DNA of 64,000 bases from positions 2,641,277 to 2,705,276 of the forward strand of contig NZ_CP060395.1 of NCBI RefSeq assembly GCF_015840335.1. Direction: 5' to 3'. Positions 25,214 to 34,472 of the stretch are shown here, piece by piece. Both the position numbers and the translations under genes were made by a program. Under the pieces are notes generated by a model. That model was not told where the DNA came from, ran no database searches, and worked only from the letters and a program-made list of their open reading frames with translations. Source of the stretch: Synechococcus sp. CBW1108 (GTDB lineage: Bacteria > Cyanobacteriota > Cyanobacteriia > PCC-6307 > Cyanobiaceae). The stretch's first letter is position 1; every line of letters starts with the position of its first letter.

Positions 25214-26785
25214 ATGAGCGCCGATCCCCAGACCTACCTCCAGCGAATCCTGCGGGCCCGGGTCTACGACGTGGCCATTGAGTCGCCGCTCGATCCCGCC
25301 CCGAACCTCTCAGCCCGCTTGCACAACCGGGTTTTCCTCAAACGGGAGGACCTGCAGCCGGTCTTCAGCTTCAAGCTGCGGGGTGCCTACAACAAGATGG
25401 TGGGCCTGAGCGCGGCCGAGCTGGAACGCGGCGTGATTGCCGCCAGCGCCGGCAACCATGCCCAGGGGGTTGCCCTGGGGGCCCAGAAGCTGGGCTGCCG
25501 GGCCGTGATCGTGATGCCTGTCACCACGCCTGAGATGAAGGTCAGGGCTGTTGCCGCCCGGGGGGCCGAGGTGGTGCTGCACGGCGATAACTACGACGCG
25601 GCCTGCGCCGAGGCAACTCGCCTGGCCCAGGAGCGGGGCCTCAGTTTCATCCATCCCTTCGACGATCCCGATGTGATTGCCGGCCAGGGCACGATTGGGC
25701 TGGAGATCCTGCGCCAGTGTTCCTCACCACCTGATGTGATCTACGTGGCTGTGGGGGGCGGCGGACTGATTGCCGGCATCGGTGTTTACGTAAAGACCCT
25801 CTGGCCCCAGGTGCAGATCGTTGGCGTTGAGCCCGAGGACGCGGACGCCATGACCCGTTCCCTTGCCGCCGGCGAACGGGTGGAGCTGGAGCAAGTGGGT
25901 CTATTTGCCGACGGAGTGGCCGTGCGCAGGGTGGGGGAGCTCACCTTTGCCCTGGCCCAGCAGACAGTGGATCGGATGGTGACGGTGAACACCGACGCCA
26001 TCTGCGCCGCCATCAAGGACGTGTTCGAAGACACCCGCTCGATCCTGGAGCCGGCCGGGGCCCTGGCGGTGGCGGGCATGAAGCGTGACGTGGAGCAGCA
26101 GGGATTGCATGGCAAAACCCTGGTGGCGGTGGCCTGCGGCGCCAACATGAACTTTGATCGCCTGCGCTTCGTGGCCGAACGCACGGAGATCGGCGAAGAC
26201 CGTGAGGCGATGTTGGCGGTGGAAATTCCCGAGCAAACCGGCAGCCTGAGGCGCTTCTGTGCCGTGCTGGGCCAGCGCAACCTCACCGAATTCAGCTACC
26301 GCCTGGCCGATCCCCGGGTGGCCCATATCTTCGTTGGGGTGCAGACCAGCGGCTCGGCCGATGAACAGGACCTGATCCACGACGTGCGCCGGGCGGGGTT
26401 CCCCTGTCTCGACCTCTCCAACGACGAACTCGCCAAGCTGCACCTGCGCCACATGGTGGGTGGACGCCTACCAGCCAGTGCTGGGGCCGCCCTCGAGCTG
26501 GGTGAGGAGCTGCTCTACCGCTTCGAATTCCCGGAAAAACCAGGCGCCCTGATGGCCTTCGTCAACGCCCTGCACGCCAGTTGGAATATCAGCATTTTTC
26601 ACTACCGCAATCACGGAGCTGACGTGGGTCGGATCGTGGTGGGCGTGCAGGTGCCCCGCAGCGAGAGGCCGCAGTGGCAGGACTTCCTTGCCGGTTTGGG
26701 CTACCAGCACTGGGACGAAACCGACAATCCTGCCTACCGGCTGTTCCTCGGCCCCAGCACCAGCCCCCTGCCGGCCCTGGCATGA
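25214..26785 (+). CDS. ilvA: Threonine ammonia-lyase, biosynthetic
   Basis: IlvA deaminates threonine to 2-oxobutanoate, committing it to isoleucine synthesis. In this 523-residue protein the PLP lysine is Lys54 in [24 protein letters not shown] and the phosphate-binding [15 protein letters not shown] follow. Two ACT-like regulatory domains occupy residues from about 330 to the end ([15 protein letters not shown] and [14 protein letters not shown]), as in the long, isoleucine-regulated form. The start is ATG at 25214. scpB and yggT follow on the same strand. Confidence 0.96.
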   Translation: MSADPQTYLQRILRARVYDVAIESPLDPAPNLSARLHNRVFLKREDLQPVFSFKLRGAYNKMVGLSAAELERGVIAASAGNHAQGVALGAQKLGCRAVIVMPVTTPEMKVRAVAARGAEVVLHGDNYDAACAEATRLAQERGLSFIHPFDDPDVIAGQGTIGLEILRQCSSPPDVIYVAVGGGGLIAGIGVYVKTLWPQVQIVGVEPEDADAMTRSLAAGERVELEQVGLFADGVAVRRVGELTFALAQQTVDRMVTVNTDAICAAIKDVFEDTRSILEPAGALAVAGMKRDVEQQGLHGKTLVAVACGANMNFDRLRFVAERTEIGEDREAMLAVEIPEQTGSLRRFCAVLGQRNLTEFSYRLADPRVAHIFVGVQTSGSADEQDLIHDVRRAGFPCLDLSNDELAKLHLRHMVGGRLPASAGAALELGEELLYRFEFPEKPGALMAFVNALHASWNISIFHYRNHGADVGRIVVGVQVPRSERPQWQDFLAGLGYQHWDETDNPAYRLFLGPSTSPLPALA

Positions 26786-26823
26786 ACTGGCCTGGGCCAG
26801 GCAGGTTGGGGTACCCTGCGCCC

Positions 26824-27369
26824 ATGCAGACAGGTGCCCCAGCTGAGGCGATTGAGAACCTCTCCTTACCTGCTCGGATTGAGGCGATTCTCTATCTAAA
26901 AGGCAGGCCCCTGACCCTGGCCGAACTGGCCGCCATTGCCATGGTCAGCCGCGAGGAGGCTGAGCTCGGCCTGATCACCCTGATCACCGACTACGCCCAC
27001 CGCGACACCGCCCTGGAGGTGCGCCAGGAAGGCAAGTGCTACAGCCTGCAGTTGCGGGAGGGCCTGGGCGATCTGGTTCAGAACCTCTTACCCGTCGACC
27101 TCTCCACCGCCGCCCTGCGCACCCTGGCCACAATCGCCCTCAAAAAGCGCATTCTCCAATCTGAATTGGTGGAGCTGCGTGGCTCTGGGGCCTATGACCA
27201 CATTAAAGAGCTGCTGGCCCAGAACTTCATCGAGCGCAAGCGCCAGAGCGACGGCCGTTCCTACTGGCTCACCCTGGGCGAAAAATTCCATCGCACCTTT
27301 GCCATCAGGGCCGAAGACCTGCAAGCTCGAACCCCCACCACAACGAAAGGTTGGCAAACCGCTGCCTAG
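26824..27369 (+). CDS. scpB: Segregation and condensation protein ScpB
   Basis: ScpB dimers with ScpA and SMC form the bacterial condensin that organises the chromosome. The 181-residue protein has two winged-helix domains: LPARIEAILYLKGRPLTLAEL at residues about 14-34, and TLATIALKKRILQSELVELRG in the second. DHIKELLAQNFIERKRQ and YWLTLGEKFHRTFAI match the ScpB C terminus. The start is ATG at 26824. It lies 38 bp after ilvA and 30 bp before yggT. Confidence 0.93.
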   Translation: MQTGAPAEAIENLSLPARIEAILYLKGRPLTLAELAAIAMVSREEAELGLITLITDYAHRDTALEVRQEGKCYSLQLREGLGDLVQNLLPVDLSTAALRTLATIALKKRILQSELVELRGSGAYDHIKELLAQNFIERKRQSDGRSYWLTLGEKFHRTFAIRAEDLQARTPTTTKGWQTAA

Positions 27370-27399
27370 AGTTCACCCAATTGAAGGTTTGCTCCATCC

Positions 27400-27687
27400 A
27401 TGGAAGCTCTGAGTTTCTTGTTGCAGGTGCTGGCCCAGACCCTGAGCATCTACACCTTGCTGCTGTTGGTGCGGGTGCTGCTCAGCTGGTTCCCCAACCT
27501 GGACTGGAGCAATCCGCTACTTTCGACGGTGAGCTCGATCACAGACCCCTACCTCAACGCCTTCCGGGGGCTGATTCCGCCCCTGGGCGGCCTCGACCTC
27601 TCGGCGATTCTCGCCTTTCTGGCCCTGCAGTTGGTCCAGAGCCTGCTCCAGGGGGCCAGCGTTTCTGTGCTCGGCGCCGGCTACTGA
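27400..27687 (+). CDS. YggT/Ycf19 family membrane protein
   Basis: A 95-residue protein with two hydrophobic segments, of the YggT family (Ycf19/CCB3 in plastids). Family members help cytochrome assembly, thylakoid organisation or cell division in various organisms. The central motif RVLLSWFPNLDWSNPLLSTVSSITDPYLNAFRGLIPPLGG is diagnostic and complete. The start is ATG at 27400. Its stop TGA is the first base triplet of an 11-bp tandem repeat that fills the space to the convergent gene. Confidence 0.92.
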   Translation: MEALSFLLQVLAQTLSIYTLLLLVRVLLSWFPNLDWSNPLLSTVSSITDPYLNAFRGLIPPLGGLDLSAILAFLALQLVQSLLQGASVSVLGAGY

Positions 27688-27728
27688 ACCACTAGTGAAC
27701 AACTACTGAACTACTACTGAACCAGGGT
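27685..27728. repeat. 11-bp tandem repeat between yggT and a convergent gene
   Basis: Three units of TGAACNACTAS start at 27685, 27696 and 27707, with a fourth partial unit (TGAACCAGGGT) at 27718. The first TGA is the yggT stop. The TAG stop of the convergent gene (27714-27716 on the plus strand) lies in the third unit. Thus the whole space between the two 3' ends is made of the repeat. Confidence 0.85.
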
Positions 27729-28208
27729 TCGCTCCGCCAGCTCCTGTTCAAGGGGCAGGAGTTCATCGTCGCTGCCGGCTCTGGTGCGCACGGGTGCGCT
27801 GAAGCCGCGCGCCTTGACATTGCGGAACCTCAAGGGGCCTGGGGTTCCTGCCGGAACAGCCAGGCGCAGCCCAAAGGTCGAGGAACCTGGCGGCACGTCA
27901 CCGATGCTGCCTACTCGGGTGCGGTTTTGGAGCACCGGCTCACCGCTCGAATCCAGAATCAGGGCAAAGACATCCGTATCCACCACAGGTTTTTGGCCCG
28001 TGTTGATCACCGTCCCGCGCAGGGCGTAGCAGCTGGCGCCAGCGGGCCGCCCCAGCTCCGGCTGGGCGCCTATGTCTGCGGCGGGGCAAGGCTCAAGGCT
28101 GACCTCGGAGACCTGGAGATCGCTTGCCCAGGCGGGGGCAGCCACCAGCCACAGGGCCAGCAGAATTGGGGCAAACATTGCTATCAGCCCGGGTCTGCCA
28201 CTATTCAC
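27714..28208 (-). CDS. Exported protein of unknown function
   Basis: A 164-residue secreted protein I do not recognise by name. Residues about 9-29 form a signal peptide (IAMFAPILLALWLVAAPAWA) ending in AWA-SD. The mature part has two cysteines (EPCPAAD and ASCYALRG) and reads as a beta-rich domain: LRGTVINTGQKPVVDTDVFALILDSSG and PPGSSTFGLRLAVP resemble FxLYD/DUF3426-like domains that follow membrane anchors. Secretion to the periplasm is inferred. The start GTG at 28208 overlaps the mazG-like gene stop (GTGA). Confidence 0.75.
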   Translation of the reverse strand: MNSGRPGLIAMFAPILLALWLVAAPAWASDLQVSEVSLEPCPAADIGAQPELGRPAGASCYALRGTVINTGQKPVVDTDVFALILDSSGEPVLQNRTRVGSIGDVPPGSSTFGLRLAVPAGTPGPLRFRNVKARGFSAPVRTRAGSDDELLPLEQELAERTLVQ

Positions 28209-28534
28209 CGGCTGTCTCCACTGCCTGAGATCACGTTACGGGCAGAGCGGCTTGCCAATTTGTCCAGGTTGGCCTGGGCAACCTGATCGAGCTCCAGGCC
28301 CAGTTCGGTGGCCAGCTGGGCGACGTACCAGAGCACATCCCCCAGCTCCAGCTGCAGAGCTGCGATCACCTCGGCCGAAAACTCACCGCCTTGATCACGT
28401 AGCACCTTTTTGATTTTATCGGCCACCTCGCCGGCCTCGCCGCAGAGTCCGAGGGTGGGATAAATGGGGTTGGCGCCCGCATCCGGGTAGCAGGCGGTGG
28501 CCCGGGATCGCTGTTGATAGGTGTGAAAGTCCAA
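28205..28534 (-). CDS. MazG-like nucleoside triphosphate pyrophosphohydrolase
   Basis: A 109-residue all-alpha NTP pyrophosphatase of the MazG superfamily, probably cleaning up aberrant nucleotides. The metal-binding motif is seen in GLCGEAGEVADKIKKVLRD (EAGE with nearby E/D) and the second half in QLELGDVLWYVAQLATELG (ELGD), giving the ExxE-12-28-ExxD pattern. It starts at TTG 28534 (MDFHTYQQRSRAT); this N terminus is conserved in the family. The exported protein gene is translationally coupled downstream. The start is 57 bp from the divergent pyk. Confidence 0.9.
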   Translation of the reverse strand: MDFHTYQQRSRATACYPDAGANPIYPTLGLCGEAGEVADKIKKVLRDQGGEFSAEVIAALQLELGDVLWYVAQLATELGLELDQVAQANLDKLASRSARNVISGSGDSR

Positions 28535-28591
28535 CTAGGGCAGCCCGTTGCGGGCCTGGATGGTAGTTTCCAGCAGTCTGTTGGCGCCTGC

Positions 28592-30376
28592 ATGCCCCAG
28601 CCCGATCTCATGCGACGCACCAAGATCGTGGCCACCATCGGGCCCGCCACGGAATCCCCAGAGCGGTTGCGGGAGCTGATAGCCGCTGGCGCCACTACTT
28701 TTCGTCTCAATTTTTCCCACGGCGACCACAGCGACCATGCGGTTCGCATCGCCACCATCCGCCAGGTCGCAACCGAGCTGGGCATCGAGATCGGCATTCT
28801 TCAGGATCTTCAGGGGCCAAAAATCCGCTTGGGTCGCTTTGCTGATGGACCCATAACTCTGGCCAAGGGAGATCGCTTCGAACTCACATCCCGGGATGTG
28901 GCCTGCAACCTGACGATGGCAAGCGTCACCTACGCCAAATTGGCCGACGAGGTGGTGCCCGGCAGCCGCATCCTGCTCGATGACGGCAGGGTGGAGATGG
29001 TGGTTGAACAGGTCGACAAAGGCCAGCAGACCCTCCACTGCAGCGTCACCGTCGGCGGGGTGCTCTCCAATAACAAGGGGGTTAACTTCCCCGATGTGCA
29101 GCTTTCGATCCGGGCTCTTACCGACAAGGATCGGGCCGATCTCGCCTTTGGCCTGCAGCAGGGGGTCGACTGGGTGGCCCTCAGCTTCGTGCGCAATCCC
29201 TCCGACATGGTCGAGATCCGCGAGTTGATCCGCAGCCACGGCTACCAGACTCCAGTGGTGGCAAAGATTGAGAAATTTGAGGCGATCGACCAGATCGACG
29301 ACATCCTGCCCCTTTGTGACGGGGTGATGGTGGCAAGGGGCGACCTCGGCGTCGAAATGCCTGCCGAGGAAGTGCCCTTGCTCCAGAAGGAGCTGATCCG
29401 CAAGGCCAACAGCCTCGGTATCCCGGTTATCACCGCCACCCAGATGCTCGATTCGATGGTGAGTTGCCCAAGGCCCACCAGGGCTGAAGTGAGCGATGTG
29501 GCCAATGCCATCCTCGACGGCACAGATGCGGTGATGCTCTCCAATGAGAGTGCTGTCGGCGACTTCCCGGTGGATGCCGTAGCCACGATGGCCACCATTG
29601 CCAGGCGGATCGAGCGCGACTACCCCCAGCGCCACCAGGACAGCAACATGGCGCCCACAATTGGCAATGCGATCTGCCAAGCGGTCAGCAGCATCGCCCG
29701 CCAGCTCAACGCGGCGGCGATTCTGCCACTTACGAAGGGGGGCTCCACGGCCCGCAACGTCAGCAAGTTCCGGCCCAGCACGCCGATCCTGGCCATCACC
29801 AGTGAGGTGCAGGTGGCACGCCAGTTGCAGCTCTGCTGGGGTGTAAATCCCCTTCTGGTGCCGGAGCAGAGCTCTTCCACCAGCACCTTCAGCCTCGCCA
29901 TGGGCAAGGCCAGGGAGCTTGGCTTCCTCAAGGATGGCGATCTGGTGGTACAAACGGCCGGCACCCTTTCCGGGGTAAGTGGCTCCACCGACTTCATCAA
30001 GGTTGGCACTGTCTCGGCCGTGCTCTCCAAGGGAGTCGGCATCGGCAACGGCTCTGTGAGCGGCAGGGTGCGGCTTGTGGATAGCCCGGTAGCCGCCGCC
30101 GCCATCCAGACCGGTGAGATCCTGGTGGTACGGGAGACGACGGTTGAGTATGTGGAGGCGATCCGCAAGGCAAAGGCGGTCATCGCGGAAATCGGCGGGA
30201 TGGAGAGCCACGCTGCCGTGATTGCTCAGAGCACCGGGATCCCAACGATTGTGGGGGTCGCCAATGCCATCGCCAGCCTGCTTCAGGGCGAAATCGTCAC
30301 CCTCGATCTGCAACGGGGAGAGGTGCATCGAGGCGCCCGCAGCCACAACAGTGACCCCAACGGCGCCATCGTCTAA
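28592..30376 (+). CDS. pyk: Pyruvate kinase with C-terminal PEP-utilizing domain
   Basis: Pyruvate kinase transfers phosphate from PEP to ADP, the last step of glycolysis. The 594-residue protein starts near RRTKIVATIGPATES, has the barrel motifs LNFSHGDHSDH and VARGDLGVEMPAEEV, and the regulatory domain at about 350-470. It then adds a domain of about 110 residues like the mobile domain of PEP synthase (IGGMESHAAVIAQSTGIPTIVGV, with the conserved His). This long form is common in cyanobacteria and Bacillus. The start is ATG at 28592; a longer frame reaches 28514. A 624-codon antisense frame here is a shadow. Confidence 0.96.
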   Translation: MPQPDLMRRTKIVATIGPATESPERLRELIAAGATTFRLNFSHGDHSDHAVRIATIRQVATELGIEIGILQDLQGPKIRLGRFADGPITLAKGDRFELTSRDVACNLTMASVTYAKLADEVVPGSRILLDDGRVEMVVEQVDKGQQTLHCSVTVGGVLSNNKGVNFPDVQLSIRALTDKDRADLAFGLQQGVDWVALSFVRNPSDMVEIRELIRSHGYQTPVVAKIEKFEAIDQIDDILPLCDGVMVARGDLGVEMPAEEVPLLQKELIRKANSLGIPVITATQMLDSMVSCPRPTRAEVSDVANAILDGTDAVMLSNESAVGDFPVDAVATMATIARRIERDYPQRHQDSNMAPTIGNAICQAVSSIARQLNAAAILPLTKGGSTARNVSKFRPSTPILAITSEVQVARQLQLCWGVNPLLVPEQSSSTSTFSLAMGKARELGFLKDGDLVVQTAGTLSGVSGSTDFIKVGTVSAVLSKGVGIGNGSVSGRVRLVDSPVAAAAIQTGEILVVRETTVEYVEAIRKAKAVIAEIGGMESHAAVIAQSTGIPTIVGVANAIASLLQGEIVTLDLQRGEVHRGARSHNSDPNGAIV

Positions 30377-30402
30377 GCACTGCAGAGCTGGTTCCGGCAG
30401 CC

Positions 30403-31632
30403 ATGACATCCAAACTCCCAGTGCGCGAATCGGTGGGGATGGCCCTTTCCACCCTGCGCGCCAACAAGCTGCGCAGCCTGCTCACCATGCTCGGCATTGT
30501 GATCGGCAATGCTTCGGTGATAACCCTGGTGGGGGTTGGCAAGGGCGCCCAGAACCTTGCTGAGGGTCAGCTGAGCAACCTGGGCGCAAATGTGCTTTTT
30601 GTTGTGCCAGGCAACAACGACACCCGCCGCCAGGGAATTGATTTTCCCAAGACCCTGGTGTTCGAAGACGCCCAGGCCATCGCCGAGCAGGTGCCCAGCG
30701 TAAAGCGGGTTGCCCCCCAGATCACCCTGAGTGAAGTTCTCCAGGCCGGTGCGGTCAGTGGCACCGCCTCTATTTCTGGGGTGACCCCTGAATTTCTGCC
30801 CGTGCGTCAATTCGAGATGGCCCAGGGGCGTTTTTTTACTACGAGCGACCTCAATGCGGCCCGTAATGTGCTGGTGGTCGGGCCTGACCTGGGAACCAAG
30901 ATGTTCCCGGGCAAGGCCGCTGTGGGTCGCCAGCTGCGCATCCGCAACCAGCTGTTTGAAGTGATCGGGGTGCTCGAGCCGAAGGGAGCCGTATTCGGCC
31001 AAAACCAGGATGAAAACGGCTATATCCCCCTCACCACGATGGTGAGCAAACTTTCAGGTCGGGATCCCACCTACGGCGTCAACCTCAACTTCATCAGTGT
31101 CGAAGCCCGCGATGAGCAGAGCACTGGGGCAGCCAGCTTCCAGATCACCAACCTGCTGCGCCAGCGGCACCGAATCCTGCGGGAAGACGACTTTGCCGTG
31201 CGCTCCCAGAAGGATGCCCTCACCATTGTGAGCACCATCACCGGCGGGCTCACCTTGATGCTGGGTGCCATTGGAGCCGTATCCCTGCTCGTAGGTGGTA
31301 TCGGCATCATGAACATCATGTTGGTGTCAGTGAGCGAGCGCACCGAGGAAATCGGCTTGCGCAAAGCTCTAGGCGCCCGCAGTGGCGATGTGCTGCTGCA
31401 GTTTCTGGTGGAGTCCCTGGTGCTGGCCAGCCTGGGCGGTTTGATCGGCAGTGCGGTGGGCATCGGCACCGTGGCTCTGGTCGCCTTGGTGACTCCCCTG
31501 CCCGCGGCTATCGGCGCCAGCACCGTGCTGGGAACGGTGGCCCTTTCAGGCTCCATCGGCCTTTTCTTCGGCGTGGTGCCAGCTCGCCGGGCCGCCCAAC
31601 TCGATCCCATCGTTGCCCTGCGCAGCCTCTGA
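30403..31632 (+). CDS. MacB-like ABC transporter permease
   Basis: A 409-residue membrane protein of the MacB/LolC/DevC type: one helix near residues 22-45 (LRSLLTMLGIVIGNASVIT), a large periplasmic domain of about 220 residues, then three helices. The cytoplasmic signature ERTEEIGLRKALGARSGDVLLQFLVESL near residue 310 is characteristic. These permeases export peptides, lipids or toxins by mechanotransmission with a separate ATPase and an adaptor. No ATPase or adaptor gene is adjacent, so its partner must be encoded elsewhere. It lies 26 bp after pyk. Confidence 0.9.
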   Translation: MTSKLPVRESVGMALSTLRANKLRSLLTMLGIVIGNASVITLVGVGKGAQNLAEGQLSNLGANVLFVVPGNNDTRRQGIDFPKTLVFEDAQAIAEQVPSVKRVAPQITLSEVLQAGAVSGTASISGVTPEFLPVRQFEMAQGRFFTTSDLNAARNVLVVGPDLGTKMFPGKAAVGRQLRIRNQLFEVIGVLEPKGAVFGQNQDENGYIPLTTMVSKLSGRDPTYGVNLNFISVEARDEQSTGAASFQITNLLRQRHRILREDDFAVRSQKDALTIVSTITGGLTLMLGAIGAVSLLVGGIGIMNIMLVSVSERTEEIGLRKALGARSGDVLLQFLVESLVLASLGGLIGSAVGIGTVALVALVTPLPAAIGASTVLGTVALSGSIGLFFGVVPARRAAQLDPIVALRSL

Positions 31633-31670
31633 CAAACCGAAACAAATATAAAGAGCACGAAAGGGTGCCC

Positions 31671-31733
31671 ATGGTCACCAAAACTCCAAATAAGCAGTGG
31701 CTTGATGGGGCTGTTAATCGGCACCGACTTTGA
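31671..31733 (+). CDS. Possible 20-codon leader ORF coupled to the DUF1830 gene
   Basis: An ATG with a good ribosome binding site (AAAGGG six bases upstream) opens a 20-residue frame, MVTKTPNKQWLDGAVNRHRL. It ends in a TGA that overlaps the TTG start of the DUF1830 gene as TTGA. That is the same geometry as the ATGA/GTGA couplings elsewhere in this window. It has no attenuator-like codon run that I can see. It may be a leader peptide or chance. Confidence 0.3.
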   Translation: MVTKTPNKQWLDGAVNRHRL

Positions 31734-32023
31734 CTGTCCTGGCCTGCAGCTACAGAAACAGCAGTACCCGCATGGTGATCATGCGTTGTGTTGGCCCCAG
31801 CGAGTTTTTTCTGGAGCGGGTGGTCTTTCCCTTCGAGCTGCTCAGTTTTGAGTGCCCACCCACCAGCGAAGTGAAGGTCTGGACCCATGGGCTGGGCGGG
31901 CCGGAACTGCTGGAAACACTCCAGGCTGAAGAGCTCGGCATGGATATCCCAGCTGCTTCGCCCCAGGTTGACCTGGTCCAATCCACCAGCCCATGGGAGT
32001 TCAGCTGGTCTGACGCTGTCTGA
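31730..32023 (+). CDS. DUF1830 protein
   Basis: A 97-residue cyanobacterial protein of the DUF1830 family, function unknown. It shows the family pattern CSYRNSSTRMVIMRCVGPSEFFLERVVFPFE followed by FECPPTSEVKVWTHGLGGPELLE. It looks soluble and beta-rich. Homologous sequence begins before the internal ATGs (residues 15 and 18), so the TTG at 31730 is the best start. A 20-codon ORF ends on this start codon. ftsH begins 68 bp downstream. Confidence 0.85.
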   Translation: MTVLACSYRNSSTRMVIMRCVGPSEFFLERVVFPFELLSFECPPTSEVKVWTHGLGGPELLETLQAEELGMDIPAASPQVDLVQSTSPWEFSWSDAV

Positions 32024-32091
32024 AGCTCCCTGGGCGGGTCAGCGATCGGGGACCCCATCGCCGTTACACTCGGTAAGAAAGCAGGACAGTT

Positions 32092-34047
32092 ATGAATCAG
32101 CGGTGGCGTCTATTTGCTCTCTGGTTGCTGCCTTTGGCCGTGGTGGCCTTCCTCGGCTGGCAGCTGCTTGGTAACGGCGGTACGCCCCGCTTCAACCCAA
32201 ACACTCCAAACGAGGCTCCTCGCAATGCGGCGGTAGCCCGCATGAGTTACGGCCGCTTCCTCGATTATGTCGATGCCGGCCGGGTGACCGCTGTTGACAT
32301 CTATGACGGCGGCCGCACGGCTGTGATCGAGGCGGTGGATCCTGACCTGGACAACAGGGTGCAGCGGCTGCGGGTAGATCTGCCCGGGGTTGCCCCCGAA
32401 CTGGTGAACAACCTCAAGGAACAGGGGATCAGTTTTGACATCCACCCTCCCAAGAGCGCCCCGCCGGTGCTCGGCCTGCTCGGCAACCTTCTCTTTCCCC
32501 TGCTGCTGATCGGCTCGCTGGTGTTCCTGGCCCGCCGGGGCAGCGGGATGCCCGGTGGCCCCGGCCAGGCAATGCAGTTTGGTAAGACCAAGGCCCGCTT
32601 CGCCATGGAGGCTGAGACCGGCGTCAAGTTTGACGACGTAGCCGGGGTGGAGGAGGCCAAGCAGGACCTGCAGGAAGTGGTGACCTTCCTCAAGACTCCT
32701 GAGAGATTCACCTCCGTGGGCGCCAAAATCCCCAAGGGTGTGCTGCTAGTTGGTCCCCCTGGCACCGGCAAAACTCTCCTGGCTAAAGCGATTGCAGGGG
32801 AAGCCGGTGTTCCCTTTTTCTCCCTCTCCGGATCGGAATTCGTGGAGATGTTTGTGGGCGTCGGCGCCAGCCGGGTGAGGGACCTGTTCAAGCGAGCCAA
32901 GGAGAACAGTCCCTGCTTGATTTTCATCGATGAGATCGATGCGGTCGGCCGTCAGCGCGGTGCCGGTGTGGGCGGTGGAAACGACGAGCGGGAGCAGACC
33001 CTCAACCAGCTGCTGACCGAGATGGATGGCTTTGAAGGCAACAGCGGCATCATCATCATTGCGGCCACGAACCGGGCCGATGTGCTGGATTCCGCCCTGC
33101 TGCGGCCGGGTCGCTTCGATCGCCAGGTGCAGGTTGACGTGCCAGATATCAAGGGCCGGCTTTCAGTGCTGAAAGTGCACAGCCGCAATAAGGTTTTGGC
33201 GGCAGATGTGAGCCTCGAGGCAATCGCCCGGCGAACCCCTGGATTTTCCGGGGCGGATCTGGCCAACTTGCTCAATGAGGCAGCAATTCTCACCGCCCGT
33301 CGTCGCAAGGAGGCCACCGGTTTAGCCGAAATCGACGATGCAGTCGACAGGGTCATCGCCGGCATGGAGGGTAAACCCCTCACCGATGGACGCAGCAAGC
33401 GTCTGATCGCCTATCACGAAGTGGGCCATGCCCTGGTGGGCACCCTGGTTCAGGCCCACGATCCTGTTCAGAAGGTCACCCTGATTCCCCGCGGCCAGGC
33501 CCAAGGACTCACCTGGTTTGCACCAGATGAAGAGCAGATGTTAGTCAGCAGAGCCCAGCTCAGGGCCCGAATTATGGGAGCCCTGGGTGGTCGGGCGGCG
33601 GAAGAAGTTGTCTTCGGCCATGCTGAAGTTACAACCGGTGCCGGCGGGGACATTCAGCAGGTTGCCTCGATCGCCCGCCAGATGGTGACTCGCTTCGGCA
33701 TGAGTGACCTGGGTCAGGTGTCCTTTGAGGCCGGCAACCAGGAGGTTTTCCTGGGGCGGGACCTGATGACCCGCAGCGATGGCTCTGATCGGCTGGCCAG
33801 CAAGATTGATGATGCCGTGCGGCAAATTGTTCAATCTTGCTATATCGATACCGTGAAGCTAGTTGCCGCCCAGCGCAGCTGCATGGATCGGATGGTTGAG
33901 CTGCTGATCGAAAAGGAAACCCTCGATGGCGATGAATTTCGATCCATCGTGGCCGAATTTGCCCAAATACCTGAGAAGGAACGCTTCTCGCCCCTACTCG
34001 CAGACATCACCCCGGTCGCTCTAGTGGAAGAACCAGCCCAGGCCTGA
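32092..34047 (+). CDS. ftsH: ATP-dependent zinc metalloprotease FtsH
   Basis: FtsH is a membrane AAA+ protease; in cyanobacteria thylakoid FtsH complexes remove damaged D1 during photosystem II repair. In this 651-residue copy two transmembrane segments (about 8-26 and 126-147) flank a lumenal domain. Walker A GPPGTGKT is at 221-228, Walker B FIDEID at 278-283, the second region of homology is in [21 protein letters not shown], and the zinc motif HEVGH at 442-446. It resembles the FtsH2/FtsH3 class, but which one cannot be decided here. thf1, whose product stabilises FtsH in other species, lies 1.1 kb downstream. Confidence 0.95.
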   Translation: MNQRWRLFALWLLPLAVVAFLGWQLLGNGGTPRFNPNTPNEAPRNAAVARMSYGRFLDYVDAGRVTAVDIYDGGRTAVIEAVDPDLDNRVQRLRVDLPGVAPELVNNLKEQGISFDIHPPKSAPPVLGLLGNLLFPLLLIGSLVFLARRGSGMPGGPGQAMQFGKTKARFAMEAETGVKFDDVAGVEEAKQDLQEVVTFLKTPERFTSVGAKIPKGVLLVGPPGTGKTLLAKAIAGEAGVPFFSLSGSEFVEMFVGVGASRVRDLFKRAKENSPCLIFIDEIDAVGRQRGAGVGGGNDEREQTLNQLLTEMDGFEGNSGIIIIAATNRADVLDSALLRPGRFDRQVQVDVPDIKGRLSVLKVHSRNKVLAADVSLEAIARRTPGFSGADLANLLNEAAILTARRRKEATGLAEIDDAVDRVIAGMEGKPLTDGRSKRLIAYHEVGHALVGTLVQAHDPVQKVTLIPRGQAQGLTWFAPDEEQMLVSRAQLRARIMGALGGRAAEEVVFGHAEVTTGAGGDIQQVASIARQMVTRFGMSDLGQVSFEAGNQEVFLGRDLMTRSDGSDRLASKIDDAVRQIVQSCYIDTVKLVAAQRSCMDRMVELLIEKETLDGDEFRSIVAEFAQIPEKERFSPLLADITPVALVEEPAQA

Positions 34048-34065
34048 GCCCGTGCTCTAGAGAGA

Positions 34066-34347
34066 TCAGAGATCCTCCTCAACGTCGGGCGTGATCGTGC
34101 AATCATCCAGGGGGTAGCTCACGCACAAAAGTGCGTAGCCGGCGGCGATTTGGTCGTCATCTAGGAAACTCTGATCGCTCTGATCTACGGAGCCTGAGCT
34201 CACCTTGCCTGCACAGGTGCTGCAGGCTCCAGCCCGGCAGGAGAAGGCCAGGTCAATGCCCTGCTCCTCAGCCGCATCGAGAATGTAGGTGTCATCGGCG
34301 CAGGTAAAGCTCGCGCCGGTGCTCAGCGTGATCGTGTAGGTCGCCAT
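34066..34347 (-). CDS. petF: [2Fe-2S] ferredoxin, photosynthetic type
   Basis: A 93-residue plant-type ferredoxin that takes electrons from photosystem I and passes them to FNR and other reductases. The cluster ligands are in [14 protein letters not shown] (C-x4-C-x2-C) and [10 protein letters not shown]. The N terminus [11 protein letters not shown] and the acidic C terminus ([11 protein letters not shown]) fit PetF. The start is ATG at 34347; the frame extends upstream into the leader, which contains an imperfect 21-bp direct repeat. It converges on ftsH with an 18-bp gap. Confidence 0.95.
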   Translation of the reverse strand: MATYTITLSTGASFTCADDTYILDAAEEQGIDLAFSCRAGACSTCAGKVSSGSVDQSDQSFLDDDQIAAGYALLCVSYPLDDCTITPDVEEDL

Positions 34348-34350
34348 GGG

Positions 34351-34446
34351 GTTCAAACTCAAATCCCAATTCCAGACGGATCGCTGCCGAATTGGGGTGA
34401 TCCTCGCTACCGAGGCAGGGTTGATGTTCAAATTCAGATCCCAGCT
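34351..34446 (-). repeat. Imperfect 21-bp direct repeats in the petF leader
   Basis: Copies at 34351-34371 and 34426-34446 (plus-strand GTTCAAAYTCARATCCCA core) match at 17 of 21 positions and are 75 bp apart. The first copy sits 3 bases before the petF ATG and the second near the clpP 3' end, so both fall in the petF promoter/leader region. They may be regulator sites or the trace of a small duplication. Confidence 0.55.
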
Positions 34447-34472
34447 GCCCCCTGGCCTGGCCTAACTCGGCT

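Noticed and set aside
28535-30409. Antisense ORF of 624 codons opposite pyk
   Set aside because: It is a mirror of the high-GC pyk coding strand, has no recognisable domain and a composition (His/Asp/Gly-rich) typical of shadow frames.
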